NCBI RefSeq assembly: GCF_016641735.1 | Contig: NZ_JAEDAO010000001.1 | Location: forward strand, 372,001 to 436,000 | DNA length: 64,000 nucleotides | Direction of reading: 5' to 3' | Source of the DNA: Ramlibacter algicola | GTDB taxonomy: Bacteria; Pseudomonadota; Gammaproteobacteria; Burkholderiales; Burkholderiaceae_C | Shown: piece by piece, positions 8,237 through 17,167 of the stretch | Position numbering within the stretch: the stretch's first letter is position 1 | Layout: each line of letters starts with the position of its first letter | The notes under the pieces: model-generated | The model's input: the letters and a program-made list of their open reading frames with translations, nothing else | What the model was told of the DNA's origin: nothing | Database searches by the model: none | Translations under genes and position numbers: made by a program

Positions 8237-9709
8237 TCAGGGCATGCGCGCCATGACTTCGGCGACGGCTGCGGTCAGGCGCTTGGCGTAGGGCACGTGC
8301 AGGAACTCGTTCGGCCCGTGCGCGTTGCTGCGCGGCCCCAGCACGCCGCAGACCATCATCTGCGAGGTCGGGAAGCCCCGGCTGAGCATGTTCATCAGCG
8401 GGATCGTGCCGCCCTGGCCGATGTAGCCGCAGGGCGCGCCGAAGTGCGCCATCGACGCGGCGTTGAGCGCTTGCTCGAACCAAGGCGCAGTGCTTGGAGC
8501 GTTCCAACCGGTGGCCGAATGGTCGCCTTCGAACGTCACCACGGCCTGGTAGGGCGCGTTGTCCTCGAGCAGCGCCTTCAGCTGCTGCACGGCCTGCGCC
8601 GCGTCGACCAGCGGCGGCAGGCGCAGCGACAGCTTGAACGCCGTGTACGGGCGCAGCACGTTGCCTGCATCCTGCAGCGCCGGGAAGCCTTCGGCGCCCG
8701 TCACGGACAGCGTCGGCGTCCAGGTGCGGTTCAGCAGCGCCTGCACCGGGTCGGTGGTGGTGGGCAGCGCGGTCTGCACCGAGCCGCCGCAGTCGGCATG
8801 CGCCCACGGGAAGCGTTTGTAGACCTCGTCGCCGAGGATGGCGGCCGTGGCCTTGGCTTGCTCGAGGCGGTCCTTCGGCACTTCGCAATGGAAGCTGGCG
8901 GGCAGCAGCCGCCCGTTGGCGCTGTCCTCCAGGCGATCGAGCACCTGCCGCATGATGCGGAAGCTCGAGGGCACCAGGCCCGACGCGTCGCCCGAGTGCA
9001 CGCCTTCCGTGAGGATCTGCACCTTCAGCACGCCCGACGCCATGCCGCGCAGCGACGTCGTCAGCCACAGCTGGTCGTAGTTGCCGGCGCCCGAATCCAG
9101 GCAGATCACCAGGCCGACGTCGCCCAGTCGCGGGCGCAGCGCGTCGACGTAGGGCAGCAGGTCGTACGAGCCGGATTCCTCGCAGGTTTCGATCAGGCCC
9201 ACGATGCGCGGGTGCGGCACCTTCTGCGCCTTGAGCGCCTGCACGGCGGCGATGCTGGCGTAGACCGCGTAGCCGTCGTCGGCCGCGCCACGGCCATACA
9301 GCTTGCCGTCCTCGTACTTGGGCGTCCACGGGCCGAGGTCGTTGCGCCAGCCGCTGAACTCGGGCTGTTTGTCCAGGTGGCCGTACATCAGCACGGTCTG
9401 CTTCGCGTCGGGCTTGGTCGCCGCCACCTCGAAGAACAGCACCGGCGTGCGGCCCTCGAGCCGGACGACCTCGAGCTTCAGGCCTTCGACCTTCTGCGCC
9501 TCGACCCACCCGGCCGCGTTGCGCAGCACGGTGTCGATGTGGCCGTGCCGGGCCCAGTCCTTGTCGAAGCCGGGCGACTTGGCGGGGATGGCGACGTAGT
9601 CGGTGAGCTGGCGCAGGATGTCGCCGTCCCACTGGGTGCTGACGTGCGAGAGCGCCTGCGCGGCGTCGAGCACGGAAGCGGGCAGTTCACGGTGCAGGGG
9701 AGCGTTCAT
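8237..9709 (-). CDS. M20/M28-type zinc metallopeptidase (carnosinase/CNDP-like dipeptidase)
   Basis: Predicted cytosolic dinuclear zinc exopeptidase of 490 residues. Metal and catalytic residues are visible in order: GHLDKQP (His111, Asp113), GRGAADD (Asp144), ETCEES (Glu177 catalytic, Glu178 metal), CLDSG (Asp205) and a C-terminal GQGGTIP segment. The inserted lid/dimerisation domain lies between about 215 and 390 and includes EGVHSGD. Length and the LDKQPE pattern fit the CNDP-like branch of M20 better than ArgE or DapE. Substrate not assigned. No signal sequence. Confidence 0.9.
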   Translation of the reverse strand: MNAPLHRELPASVLDAAQALSHVSTQWDGDILRQLTDYVAIPAKSPGFDKDWARHGHIDTVLRNAAGWVEAQKVEGLKLEVVRLEGRTPVLFFEVAATKPDAKQTVLMYGHLDKQPEFSGWRNDLGPWTPKYEDGKLYGRGAADDGYAVYASIAAVQALKAQKVPHPRIVGLIETCEESGSYDLLPYVDALRPRLGDVGLVICLDSGAGNYDQLWLTTSLRGMASGVLKVQILTEGVHSGDASGLVPSSFRIMRQVLDRLEDSANGRLLPASFHCEVPKDRLEQAKATAAILGDEVYKRFPWAHADCGGSVQTALPTTTDPVQALLNRTWTPTLSVTGAEGFPALQDAGNVLRPYTAFKLSLRLPPLVDAAQAVQQLKALLEDNAPYQAVVTFEGDHSATGWNAPSTAPWFEQALNAASMAHFGAPCGYIGQGGTIPLMNMLSRGFPTSQMMVCGVLGPRSNAHGPNEFLHVPYAKRLTAAVAEVMARMP

Positions 9710-9777
9710 GGGTCGGATGCGGTGCGGGAAGTCCGCTACTCTACGCCCCCGCCGAGGCCGGCCCAGGGAGCATGGAC

Positions 9778-10545
9778 ATGAGCACAGCAGCAGGATCGAT
9801 CCGCGTCGGCGTCGGTGGCTGGACCTTCGAGCCGTGGCGCCAGACCTTCTACCCGCAGGGCCTGTCGCACAGCCGCGAGCTGCACCACATGAGCCGGCAG
9901 GTGACGGCGGTGGAAGTCAACGGCACCTTCTACAGCACCTTCGGCCCCTCGACCTTTGCGAAGTGGCGCGACGAAACGCCCGACGGCTTCCGGTTTGCGC
10001 TGAAGGCGCACCGCTCCACCACCAACCGCCGCGAACTCGGCACGGCCGGCGAGGCGATCGAGCGCTTCCTCGGCTCCGGCGTCGTCGAACTGCGCGACAA
10101 GCTCGGCCCGATCCTGTGGCAGTTCATGCCGACCAAGAAGTTCGACGCCATCGACTTCGAGGCGTTCGTGCGGCTGCTGCCGCGCGAACTCGAAGGCCGG
10201 CCGCTGCAGCATGTGCTGGACCTGCGCCATCCGACGTTCGAGGTGCCCGAGGCGCTCGCCATCACGCGCCGGCACGGCTGCGTGGTCGTGCACACCGACT
10301 CGCCCAAGTACCCGAACATCGTGGACGAGCAGGGGCCGTTCGCCTACCTGCGCCTGATGCGCAGCGAGCCCGAGCGTGCGACCGGCTACCCGCCCGAAGC
10401 GCTCGATGACTGGGCGACCGGCGCACGCGCGTGGACCGCGCGCGGCCGCGACGCCTGGGTGTTTTTCATCAACGGGGCGAAGGAACGCGCGCCGGGCGCC
10501 GCGGTCGAATTCCTGCGGCGGTGCGCACTGGCTCGGCAGGAGTAG
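9778..10545 (+). CDS. DUF72 domain-containing protein (YecE-like TIM barrel)
   Basis: Member of the DUF72 family, a TIM-barrel-like fold of unknown biochemical role. Typical landmarks are VGVGGWTFEPWR at the N-terminus, VEVNGTFY, FRFALKAHR, GPILWQF, LDLRHPTFE and a VVHTDSP strand. Two start codons are possible. AGGGAG at 9765-9770 lies seven bases before the ATG at 9778, whereas the ATG at 9772 would abut it, so 9778 is chosen. Monocistronic and divergent from the M20 peptidase gene. Confidence 0.88.
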   Translation: MSTAAGSIRVGVGGWTFEPWRQTFYPQGLSHSRELHHMSRQVTAVEVNGTFYSTFGPSTFAKWRDETPDGFRFALKAHRSTTNRRELGTAGEAIERFLGSGVVELRDKLGPILWQFMPTKKFDAIDFEAFVRLLPRELEGRPLQHVLDLRHPTFEVPEALAITRRHGCVVVHTDSPKYPNIVDEQGPFAYLRLMRSEPERATGYPPEALDDWATGARAWTARGRDAWVFFINGAKERAPGAAVEFLRRCALARQE

Positions 10546-10646
10546 GAGCCGGATGACAGCGTGTTCCGCCGCCAGCGGGCAAGCCCGGCGTTGGGTCCGG
10601 GGCCCAATGTCGGCAGTCACAAAGAACACGCTTCGGGAGTCCTGCG

Positions 10647-10841
10647 ATGAGCCTTTCCTTCGACACGGTGCCGGCCGATCGTGGCCGGATCGACATGAGC
10701 AATCCGCGCGAGGTCAGCTGGTGGACCAAACGGTTCGCCTGCAACGAGACCCAACTGCGGGACGCCGTGGAGCAGGTGGGGCCCAACGCCGCGCAGGTCG
10801 AGCAGCTGCTCGACGGCCAGGAGTACATCCTCACCGTGTGA
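10647..10841 (+). CDS. DUF3606 domain-containing small protein
   Basis: A 64-residue acidic/amphipathic protein of the DUF3606 family. It has the pattern RIDMSNPREVSWWTKRF...TQLRDAVEQVG followed by a short helix, and is about the family's usual size. Function unknown; such proteins are common in Burkholderiales and often occur in several copies. A good Shine-Dalgarno (GGGAG about 8 bp upstream) supports the start. Its last 11 bases overlap the end of the convergent IMPACT-family gene. Confidence 0.85.
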   Translation: MSLSFDTVPADRGRIDMSNPREVSWWTKRFACNETQLRDAVEQVGPNAAQVEQLLDGQEYILTV

Positions 10842-11430
10842 CGCCGGGCGCGGGCCAGCGCACGCGCCCTTGGCCGCCGGCGTCCAGGTGCGTTCGCAAC
10901 GCAGCCATGGCCGAAGCCGGCCCGGCCAGGTGCAGGTGCGCTTGCGTGCCGCCGTGGTCGGCGTCCAGCAGCGTGACGCCATGCGTCTTCACCAGCCGGC
11001 GCGCCCACGGCTCGAGTGCGAGCGGCAGTTCGCACGTCGCCTGCACGGCGACTTCCAACTCGACTTTCTCCGCGCCCAGCAGCGCCTGCGCGACCGCATC
11101 CGTGTAAGCGCGCACCAGCCCGCCCGCTCCGAGCTTCACGCCGCCGAAGTAGCGCACGACCGTCGCCAGCACGCCGTCGAGCTGCTGGCGGCGCAGCACC
11201 TCCAGCATGGGGCGCCCGGCCGTGCCGCCCGGCTCGCCGTCGTCGTTGGCCGCGGACTGGCCGCCGGCCATCAACGCCCAGCACACGTGCGCGGCACCGG
11301 AATGCAGAGCCCGCAACTCTTCGACGCGCACCAACGCCCCCGGCCGGCCCGCAATGGGCTCGACGCAGCCGAGGAAGCGGCTTTTGCGGATCGTGAGGTC
11401 GCTGTGGACGGCCGTGCGCAGCGTCAGCAT
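10831..11430 (-). CDS. IMPACT/YigZ family protein
   Basis: Predicted 199-residue member of the YigZ/IMPACT family. An N-terminal UPF0029 domain carries the conserved KSRFLGCVEPI start, the SAAHVCWAL strand, the DDGEPGGTAGRPM signature and the VVRYFGGVKLGAGGLVRAY signature. A DUF1949-type C-terminal domain follows. The biochemical role is unsettled; relatives associate with ribosomes. The ATG at 11430 is chosen because it begins the conserved domain; the frame stays open upstream only as a shadow of the isomerase gene. It starts 8 bp after that gene and is probably co-transcribed. Confidence 0.87.
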   Translation of the reverse strand: MLTLRTAVHSDLTIRKSRFLGCVEPIAGRPGALVRVEELRALHSGAAHVCWALMAGGQSAANDDGEPGGTAGRPMLEVLRRQQLDGVLATVVRYFGGVKLGAGGLVRAYTDAVAQALLGAEKVELEVAVQATCELPLALEPWARRLVKTHGVTLLDADHGGTQAHLHLAGPASAMAALRTHLDAGGQGRVRWPAPGVTR

Positions 11431-11438
11431 GCGCGCGC

Positions 11439-12260
11439 TCAGCGCGAGCGCTCGCGCCAGCGGCGCAGCCAGCCCAGGCCTTCGCTGGTGCCGCCAGGCG
11501 TGGCGCCACGCGCGGGGCGGTATTCGCATCCGACCCAACCGTCCCAGCCCACCTGCGCCGACAGCTCGTCGATGACCTCGAAGAGATAGTCGTAGTTCAT
11601 CTCGCCGACGTCGGGCTCGTGCCGCTGCGGCACGCCGGCGATCTGGAAGTGGCCGACGCGTCCCGTGGGCAGGTACTGGCGGATCTTCATCGCCACGTCG
11701 CCTTCGACGATCTGGCAGTGGTACAGGTCCATCTGCACCTGCACGTTGGCCGCGCCGATCTCTGCCACCAGCGCGTGTGCGTCGTCCTGGCGGTTGAGGA
11801 AAAAGCCGGGGATGTCGCGCAGGTTGATCGGTTCGATCAGCAGCTTGACGCCACTGCGCTGCGCCTCCGCAGCGGCCCAGCGCAGGTTCGCGACGTAGGT
11901 GGGGCGCAGCTGGTCACGCGACGCGCCGGCGGGCACCAGGCCGGCCATCATGTGGATGCGCGTGCAGCCCAGAGCGTCGGCATAGCGCAGCGCCTCCACG
12001 ACGCCGGCGCGGAACTCCTGTTCGCGGCCGGGCAGGCACGTGAGGCCGCGTTCGCCCTGCTCCCATCGGCCGGGCGGGCCGTTGAAGAGGACCTGCTGCA
12101 GCCCGTTGGCGCGCAGCCTCGCCGCCAGCTCGGCCGCGGGGTGCTCGTACGGGAACAGGTATTCCACGGCGTCGAAGCCGTCGGCCGCGGCCGCCTCGAA
12201 CCGCTCGAGGAACGGGCGCTCCGGGTAGAGCATCGACAGGTTGGCGGCGAAGCGCGGCAT
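11439..12260 (-). CDS. otnI: 2-oxo-tetronate isomerase OtnI / hydroxypyruvate isomerase-like
   Basis: TIM-barrel sugar isomerase of the Hyi/OtnI family, 273 residues. Putative metal ligands are visible in [22 protein letters not shown] and VGCEYRP. Family members isomerise hydroxypyruvate and tartronate semialdehyde, or 2-oxo-tetronates. The gene lies 4 bp downstream of a DenD-like D-erythronate dehydrogenase, which favours the 2-oxo-tetronate role because DenD makes 2-oxo-erythronate. The OtnK kinase and OtnC aldolase of that pathway are not in the window. The symbol is therefore an inference from the pairing, with hyi as the alternative. Confidence 0.78.
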   Translation of the reverse strand: MPRFAANLSMLYPERPFLERFEAAAADGFDAVEYLFPYEHPAAELAARLRANGLQQVLFNGPPGRWEQGERGLTCLPGREQEFRAGVVEALRYADALGCTRIHMMAGLVPAGASRDQLRPTYVANLRWAAAEAQRSGVKLLIEPINLRDIPGFFLNRQDDAHALVAEIGAANVQVQMDLYHCQIVEGDVAMKIRQYLPTGRVGHFQIAGVPQRHEPDVGEMNYDYLFEVIDELSAQVGWDGWVGCEYRPARGATPGGTSEGLGWLRRWRERSR

Positions 12261-12264
12261 GGCG

Positions 12265-13275
12265 TCAGCGCACGGGCAGCTTGATGGCTTGCGGGTTCTC
12301 GCGCACGTACTCGCGGATCACCTCGTCGAAGCTCTCGTTGGCGTGCAGGCCCAGCGCGTTGGCGCGCGCGGACTTCACGTGCCCGGGCCAGGTGCTCACC
12401 AGCTTCATGATGTCGGGATCGACCTGCCAGTCGAGCAGGCCGGTGGCCTCGGGGCCGGCGACGCGCTCCAGTGCCTGCGCCATCTCGCGCACGGTGCAGC
12501 GCAGCGCCGGCAGGTTCAGGCCCGTGAGCGGGCCCCACTCGGCATCGGTGGCTTCGGCGCAGCGGATCAGCGACGCGATCGTGCGCGACGGCGACAGGAT
12601 CGGGTGTTCGGTCTCCGGCGGCACGGGCACTTGCGCGCGCACGCCGGCGAGCGGCTCGCGGATCATTCCCGAGAAGAAGCTGGAGGCGGCGCCATTCGGC
12701 CGCCCGGGCCGCACGCTGACCGTCATCAGCCGCACGGTGCGCGCGCGGATGAACCCCTTGCGCCCGTAGTCGGCCATCATGGCTTCGCCGATCGCCTTCT
12801 GCGAGCCGTAGCTCGATTGCGGCGTCGGCAGCGTGTCGTCCTCGATCGGGTCGGGCATCGCGAAGCCGGGGCGCTTGCCGAACACGGCGACGGAACTGGA
12901 GAACACGACGGTCGGCTTGGTGCCGAGCGCGCGGCAGGCCTCCAGCAGCGCGTGCGTGGCCGCGAAGTTGCTGCGCATGCCCAGGTCGAAGTCGGCTTCG
13001 CACTCACCACTGACGGCGGCGGCCAGGTGGAACACGACCGTCGTGCCCGCCGCCGGCACCTGCCTGCTCGCCAGCAGGTCGTTCAAGTCGCCGACGACCG
13101 CGGTGACACGCGGGTCGTTCTTCAGGTCATCGGGCGGCGCCACGCGATCCGTGAGCGTGAGCTTTTCGATGCGCTGGGCCGGGGCGCCGGCCACAGCCAG
13201 CGAGCCTTGTTGCAGGAGGGCGCGGGCGAGCCGCGCGCCCAGGAAGCCGCCGCCGCCGGTGATCAGGATGTTCAT
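12265..13275 (-). CDS. denD: D-erythronate dehydrogenase DenD-like (extended SDR)
   Basis: NAD(P)-dependent extended short-chain dehydrogenase of 336 residues. The Rossmann motif GGGGFLG is at about 7-13, DL in VVGDLNDL comes next, then SSSVAVFG, and the catalytic YGSQK (Tyr-x3-Lys). It resembles DenD, which oxidises D-erythronate to 2-oxo-D-erythronate; the similar nucleoside-diphosphate-sugar epimerase fold is the fallback annotation. Immediate linkage to an OtnI-like isomerase supports a tetronate-catabolism role. ATG start with the Rossmann strand MNILITGGG directly at the N-terminus. Confidence 0.8.
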   Translation of the reverse strand: MNILITGGGGFLGARLARALLQQGSLAVAGAPAQRIEKLTLTDRVAPPDDLKNDPRVTAVVGDLNDLLASRQVPAAGTTVVFHLAAAVSGECEADFDLGMRSNFAATHALLEACRALGTKPTVVFSSSVAVFGKRPGFAMPDPIEDDTLPTPQSSYGSQKAIGEAMMADYGRKGFIRARTVRLMTVSVRPGRPNGAASSFFSGMIREPLAGVRAQVPVPPETEHPILSPSRTIASLIRCAEATDAEWGPLTGLNLPALRCTVREMAQALERVAGPEATGLLDWQVDPDIMKLVSTWPGHVKSARANALGLHANESFDEVIREYVRENPQAIKLPVR

Positions 13276-13290
13276 GCGGGCAGCATAGCG

Positions 13291-14631
13291 TCAGCCCAGC
13301 CCGGCGGCCCGTAGCAGCAACCCTGCCACCGCGCAGCCTGCGATCACCGGGATGACGCCGACCTTGAAGCGCAGCAAGGCGACCGACGCCGCGGCGACGA
13401 TCAGCAGCGCGGGCACGTCGACCGGCCCGCCGGCGACCGGCTGCGCGACGTGCGCCAGGAAGAACAGCGCCAGCGTGGCGATCACGCCGACCACCGCCGC
13501 GGTGACACCCGTCAGCGGCGCCGTGAATCGCAACTGGCCATGCGTCGATTCCACCAGCGGGCCGCCGGCCAGGATCAAGACGAACGAGGGCAGGAAGGTG
13601 AACCAGGTCACCACGCAGGCCGCCAGGGCCCCGCCGGCGAAGAGCTGCGACGGGCCGAGCACCTCGCGCGTCCAGCCACCCATGAAGCCAACGAAGGCCA
13701 CCACCATGATGAGTGGCCCTGGCGTCGTCTCCCCCAAGGCGAGGCCATCCATCATCTGGGCGCCGGTGAGCCAGTGGAAGTTCTCCACCGCGCCTTGGTA
13801 CACGTACGGCAGCACCGCATACGCGCCGCCGAACCCGAGCAGCGCGGCCTTGGTGAAGAACCAGCCCATCTGCGCGAGCGTGCCGTCGCGGCCGTGCAGC
13901 GCCACCAGCGCGGCCATCGGCGCGATCCACAGCGCGGCGCCTGCCCCCGCCACGGCCGCAAGGCGCGAACGGCTGAACAAAGCGTGTCCAGGCGTCGGCG
14001 TGTCGTCGTCGATCACCGCCGGCGGATGCGGCGCCGAGGTGGCTGCGTGGGCGCCCGCGCCACCGAACTGGCCGGGCACCAGACGGCCGCCGAGCGCACC
14101 GACGCCGGCAGCGGCAAGGATCACCAGCGGAAACGGCACGCCGAGCCAGGCGATGGCGACGAACGCGAACAACGCGATCGCCCACAGCCACGGCACGCGG
14201 CGCGGGTCCTTCAGCGTGCGCCCGCCAATGCGCCACAAGGCCTGCAGGACGATCGCCGCGACGGCGGGCTTGATGCCGTAGAAGATCGCCGCGATCCAGG
14301 GCACTTGGCCATGCGCGGCGTAGACCCAGCTGAGCGCGATCAACAGCACGACCGACGGCAGCACGAACAGCGCGCCCGCGACGATGCCGCCCCACGTGCG
14401 GTGCAGCAGCCAGCCGATGTAGGTGGCCAGTTGCTGCGCCTCCGGACCGGGCAGCACCATGCAGTAGTTCAGCGCATGCAGGAAGCGCGATTCCGAGATC
14501 CAGCGCTTCTGCTCGACGAGCTCGCGATGCATGATCGCGATCTGCCCCGCGGGGCCGCCGAAGCTGATGCAGCCCAGGCGCAGCCAGAACCGCAGCGCCT
14601 CGCCGAAGGGGACGGGCGCCGGTCGCTCCAT
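13291..14631 (-). CDS. chrA: Chromate transporter ChrA (long-chain, two-domain CHR family)
   Basis: Inner-membrane CHR-superfamily protein of 446 residues built from two homologous halves. The first half opens FWLRLGCISFGGPAGQIA with ELVEQKRWI and the PGPEAQQLATYIG motif. The second half has FTKAALLGFGGAYAVLP and TPGPLIMVVAFVG. About ten hydrophobic segments are visible. Long-chain ChrA proteins export chromate by proton antiport; some relatives have other roles, and no chrB regulator is adjacent. The ATG overlaps the metW stop by one base (TGATG), so it is probably translated from the metX-metW transcript. Confidence 0.9.
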   Translation of the reverse strand: MERPAPVPFGEALRFWLRLGCISFGGPAGQIAIMHRELVEQKRWISESRFLHALNYCMVLPGPEAQQLATYIGWLLHRTWGGIVAGALFVLPSVVLLIALSWVYAAHGQVPWIAAIFYGIKPAVAAIVLQALWRIGGRTLKDPRRVPWLWAIALFAFVAIAWLGVPFPLVILAAAGVGALGGRLVPGQFGGAGAHAATSAPHPPAVIDDDTPTPGHALFSRSRLAAVAGAGAALWIAPMAALVALHGRDGTLAQMGWFFTKAALLGFGGAYAVLPYVYQGAVENFHWLTGAQMMDGLALGETTPGPLIMVVAFVGFMGGWTREVLGPSQLFAGGALAACVVTWFTFLPSFVLILAGGPLVESTHGQLRFTAPLTGVTAAVVGVIATLALFFLAHVAQPVAGGPVDVPALLIVAAASVALLRFKVGVIPVIAGCAVAGLLLRAAGLG

Positions 14632-15215
14632 CAGCCGCGCTCGAACTTGAAGACGGCCGTGCCGGCGCGCAGGTTCGGCAGCACCCGCACTTCCTCGCCT
14701 TCCTGCAGGCCGAAGGCATCGAGGATCGCCAGCCGGTTGCGCGTGGCCAGCACCTCGAAGTCCTTGAACGTGCCGACGCGGATGTTCGGCGTGTCGTACC
14801 ACTGGTAGGGCAGCCGCTTGGTCACCGGCATGCGCCCGCGCAGGATCGCCAGCCGGTTCGGCCAATGCGCGAAGTTGGGGAAGGCGACGATGCCCATCTT
14901 GCCCACGCGCGCCGTCTCGCGCAGCATGGTTTCGGCATTGCGCAGGTTCTGCAGCGTGTCGATCTGCAGCACGACGTCGAAGCTGCCGTTGGTGAACATC
15001 GACAGCCCCTCGTCCAGGTTCAGCTGGAGCACGTCGACGCCGCGCCTGGCGCACGCGAGCAGGTTGGCGTCGTCGATCTCGACGCCGTAGCCGGTGCAGC
15101 CGCGCTCGCGCCGAAGCAGGTCCATCAGGGCGCCGTCGCCGCAGCCGAGGTCGAGCACGCGCGAGCCCTCGGGCACGAGCCGCGCGATGGAGTCCATGGT
15201 GGCGCGATCGCTCAC
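14631..15215 (-). CDS. metW: Methionine biosynthesis protein MetW
   Basis: Class I SAM-methyltransferase-fold protein of 194 residues that occurs with MetX in proteobacteria and is needed for methionine synthesis from homoserine; its exact reaction is unclear. Landmarks are the SAM motif VLDLGCGDGALMDLL (about 20-34), the acidic strand YGVEID, and a family-typical C-terminal half with NFAHWPNRL and YQWYDTPNIR. The GTG at 15215 is chosen because GGAGG lies at optimal distance (15224-15228). It is 58 bp downstream of metX in the same direction. Confidence 0.93.
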   Translation of the reverse strand: MSDRATMDSIARLVPEGSRVLDLGCGDGALMDLLRRERGCTGYGVEIDDANLLACARRGVDVLQLNLDEGLSMFTNGSFDVVLQIDTLQNLRNAETMLRETARVGKMGIVAFPNFAHWPNRLAILRGRMPVTKRLPYQWYDTPNIRVGTFKDFEVLATRNRLAILDAFGLQEGEEVRVLPNLRAGTAVFKFERG

Positions 15216-15273
15216 AGGAATACCTCCGCCCTGCGGGCTGCGGTGAAATGAGCCTTCGGAGCGGCCGTGCGGC

Positions 15274-16410
15274 TCATGCGGCGGCTCCCAGCTCGCCGGC
15301 AATGCGGGCGAACCACGCGCGCACCAGCGAGAGGTAGCGCGCGTCGTCGAGCAGGAACGCGTCGTGGCCGTGCGGCGCATCGATCTCCGCGTAGGTGACG
15401 GCGCGCTGGTTGTCCAGCAGCGCCTTGACGATCTCGCGGCTGCGCTTGGGCGAGAAGCGCCAGTCGGTGGTGAAGCTCACGAGCAGGAAGCGCGCGGTCG
15501 CCGCCGCCAGCGCCTTGGACAGGTTGCCCCCGAACGCCCGCGCCGGGTCGAAGTAGTCGAGGGCGCGCGTGATCAGCAGGTAGGTGTTGGCGTCGAAGTA
15601 CTCGCTGAACTTGTCGCCCTGGTAGCGCAGGTAGCTCTCGATCTGGAACTCGATGTCCTGGGTCGTGTAGCGGATGTCCAGGCCTTCCCGCAGCTGCCTT
15701 CCGAACTTCTCGTTCATGACGTCGTCGGACAGGTAAGTGATGTGGCCGACCATGCGCGCGATGCGCAGCCCGCGCTTGGGCACGACGCCGTGCTGGTAGA
15801 AGTGGCCGCCGTGGAAGTCGGGGTCGGTGACGATCGCGCGCCGCGCGACCTCGTTGAAGGCGATGTTCTCGGCCGTGAGGTTCGGCGCGCTGGCGATCAC
15901 GGCGGCGTGCCGCACGCGCTGCGGATGGCGCAGCGTCCACGACAGGGCCTGCATGCCGCCGAGGCTGCCGCCCATCACGGCGGCGAGCTGGTGGATGCCC
16001 AGCGCATCGAGCAGCCGCGCCTGCGCATCGACCCAGTCCTCGACCGTGACCACCGGGAAATCGGCGCCGTACACCTTGCCGGTGTCCGGGTTCACGTGCA
16101 TCGGCCCGGTGGAACCGAAGCACGAGCCCAGGTTGTTGACGCCGATGACGAAGAAGCGATCGGTGTCCACGGGCTTGCCGGGGCCGATCATCGTGTCCCA
16201 CCAGCCTTCCGAGCCGGGCTGGCCGGCGTAGGCGCCGGCGACGTGGTGCGACGCGTTGAGCGCGTGGCAGATCAGCACCGCGTTCGAGCGGTCGGCGTTG
16301 AGCGTGCCGTAGGTCTCGTAGGCGAGGTCGTAGTCGCGCACCGACGCGCCGCTCTGCAGCGGCAGCGGCGTGTCGAAATGCATGGCCTTCGGTTCGGCGA
16401 TCAGCGTCAT
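15274..16410 (-). CDS. metX: Homoserine O-acyltransferase MetX
   Basis: Activates homoserine by O-acylation, the first committed step of methionine synthesis. Alpha/beta-hydrolase fold, 378 residues. LNASHHVAG (51-59) forms part of the oxyanion region, the nucleophile Ser149 is in GGSLGG, and the catalytic His is in DAPHGHDAF near the C-terminus. Whether acetyl- or succinyl-CoA is used cannot be read safely here; betaproteobacterial MetX enzymes paired with MetW are often succinyltransferases. The ATG has no Shine-Dalgarno and lies directly behind an intrinsic terminator that follows a SAM-II riboswitch, so expression is expected to fall when SAM is plentiful. Confidence 0.93.
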   Translation of the reverse strand: MTLIAEPKAMHFDTPLPLQSGASVRDYDLAYETYGTLNADRSNAVLICHALNASHHVAGAYAGQPGSEGWWDTMIGPGKPVDTDRFFVIGVNNLGSCFGSTGPMHVNPDTGKVYGADFPVVTVEDWVDAQARLLDALGIHQLAAVMGGSLGGMQALSWTLRHPQRVRHAAVIASAPNLTAENIAFNEVARRAIVTDPDFHGGHFYQHGVVPKRGLRIARMVGHITYLSDDVMNEKFGRQLREGLDIRYTTQDIEFQIESYLRYQGDKFSEYFDANTYLLITRALDYFDPARAFGGNLSKALAAATARFLLVSFTTDWRFSPKRSREIVKALLDNQRAVTYAEIDAPHGHDAFLLDDARYLSLVRAWFARIAGELGAAA

Positions 16411-16452
16411 GGCAAAAGAAAGACCCGGCGTCGCTAAACACGAGGCCGGGTC
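16411..16452 (-). terminator. Intrinsic terminator between the SAM-II riboswitch and metX
   Basis: On the minus strand an 8-bp stem GACCCGGC/GCCGGGTC (16445-16452 with 16422-16429) is followed by TTTCTTTTG. It ends at the metX start codon and directly follows the riboswitch, so it is the likely expression platform. Confidence 0.7.
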
Positions 16453-16460
16453 ATCGGGGC

Positions 16461-16516
16461 TTCGTCTTTAGCTGCATTTGGTAGAGCGCCCGCAAGCGGA
16501 AGCAAATCGGCGCTGT
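16461..16516 (-). ncRNA. SAM-II riboswitch (metA motif) controlling metX
   Basis: On the minus strand the leader reads GCGCC-GATTTG, then GCTTGCGGGCGC, then CTACCAAATGCAGCTAAAGA. This matches the compact SAM-II H-type pseudoknot. P1 is GCGCC with GGGCGC, the pseudoknot pairs GATTTG with CAAAT, and the conserved AGCTAAA tail is present. SAM-II aptamers are known upstream of met genes in alpha- and betaproteobacteria. A TATACT -10-like box at 16522-16527 would start transcription right at the aptamer. The downstream terminator and metX ATG complete the regulatory unit. Confidence 0.85.
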
Positions 16517-16527
16517 GGGGCAGTATA

Positions 16528-17094
16528 TCAACCGGCCCCGAGCAGGGCCGCGACGCCGAGCACCACGAAGATGCCCGCGGACACCAGGTGCACGAGGCGG
16601 ATCGGCACCCTGCGCACCAGCCGGTCGCCGAACCAGACCACCGGCGCGTTGGCCAGCATCATCCCGAGCGTCGTGCCCGCGACCACGGCAACCCACGCGT
16701 CGAAGCGCGCCGCGAGCATCACGGTGGCGACCTGGGTCTTGTCGCCCATCTCGGCCAGGAAAAAGGCGACGACGGTGGTCGCGAACACGCCCAGGTGCGT
16801 GGCGCTCGACGGCGCGTCGTCCTCGTCCAGCTTGTCGGGCACCAGCATCCAGGCCGCCATGACCAGGAACGAGCCGCCGAGGATCCACCGCATGACGCCG
16901 GGGCCGACGTATGCCGTGATCCAGGCGCCCAGCGCACCGGCCAGCGCGTGGTTGGCCAGCGTGGCCACGAGGATGCCCAGGACGATGGGCCAGGGACGGC
17001 GGAATTTCGCGGCGAGCAGCAGCGACAGCAACTGCGTCTTGTCGCCCATCTCGGCGAGCGCGACGAGGCCGGTGGAAACGAAAAAGGCTTGCAT
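16528..17094 (-). CDS. TMEM165/GDT1 family (UPF0016) cation exporter, probably manganese
   Basis: Inner-membrane protein of 188 residues made of two homologous three-helix halves. Each contains the family signature EMGDKT (15-20 and 115-120) that forms the cation site. Bacterial members export Mn2+ (MntX/Mnx); the yybP-ykoY manganese riboswitch just upstream supports this substrate. The ATG at 17094 follows GGAGAT at good spacing. The open frame further upstream is an artefact running through the riboswitch. The gene ends inside the promoter region of metX. Confidence 0.9.
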   Translation of the reverse strand: MQAFFVSTGLVALAEMGDKTQLLSLLLAAKFRRPWPIVLGILVATLANHALAGALGAWITAYVGPGVMRWILGGSFLVMAAWMLVPDKLDEDDAPSSATHLGVFATTVVAFFLAEMGDKTQVATVMLAARFDAWVAVVAGTTLGMMLANAPVVWFGDRLVRRVPIRLVHLVSAGIFVVLGVAALLGAG

Positions 17095-17103
17095 GGGATC
17101 TCC

Positions 17104-17167
17104 GGCCGGGCGTGGACGCACCAATGACTGCGCGGCCGCCCGGCCAGGAACACGGGGCTGCGCAGTC
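17104..17167 (-). promoter_or_regulatory. Alternative hairpins between the Mn riboswitch and the exporter start
   Basis: Two stems share sequence on the minus strand. Stem A pairs GACTGCGC (17160-17167) with GCGCAGTC (17126-17133). Stem B pairs GGCCGGGCG (17137-17145) with CGCCCGGCC (17104-17112), directly abutting the GGAG Shine-Dalgarno. The 5' arm of A overlaps the 3' end of the aptamer's P1. This looks like a ligand-dependent translational switch. Confidence 0.5.

Noticed and set aside
16451..16888. 145-codon minus-strand frame covering the metX leader
   Set aside because: It spans the SAM-II riboswitch and is out of frame with the TMEM165 gene; shadow.
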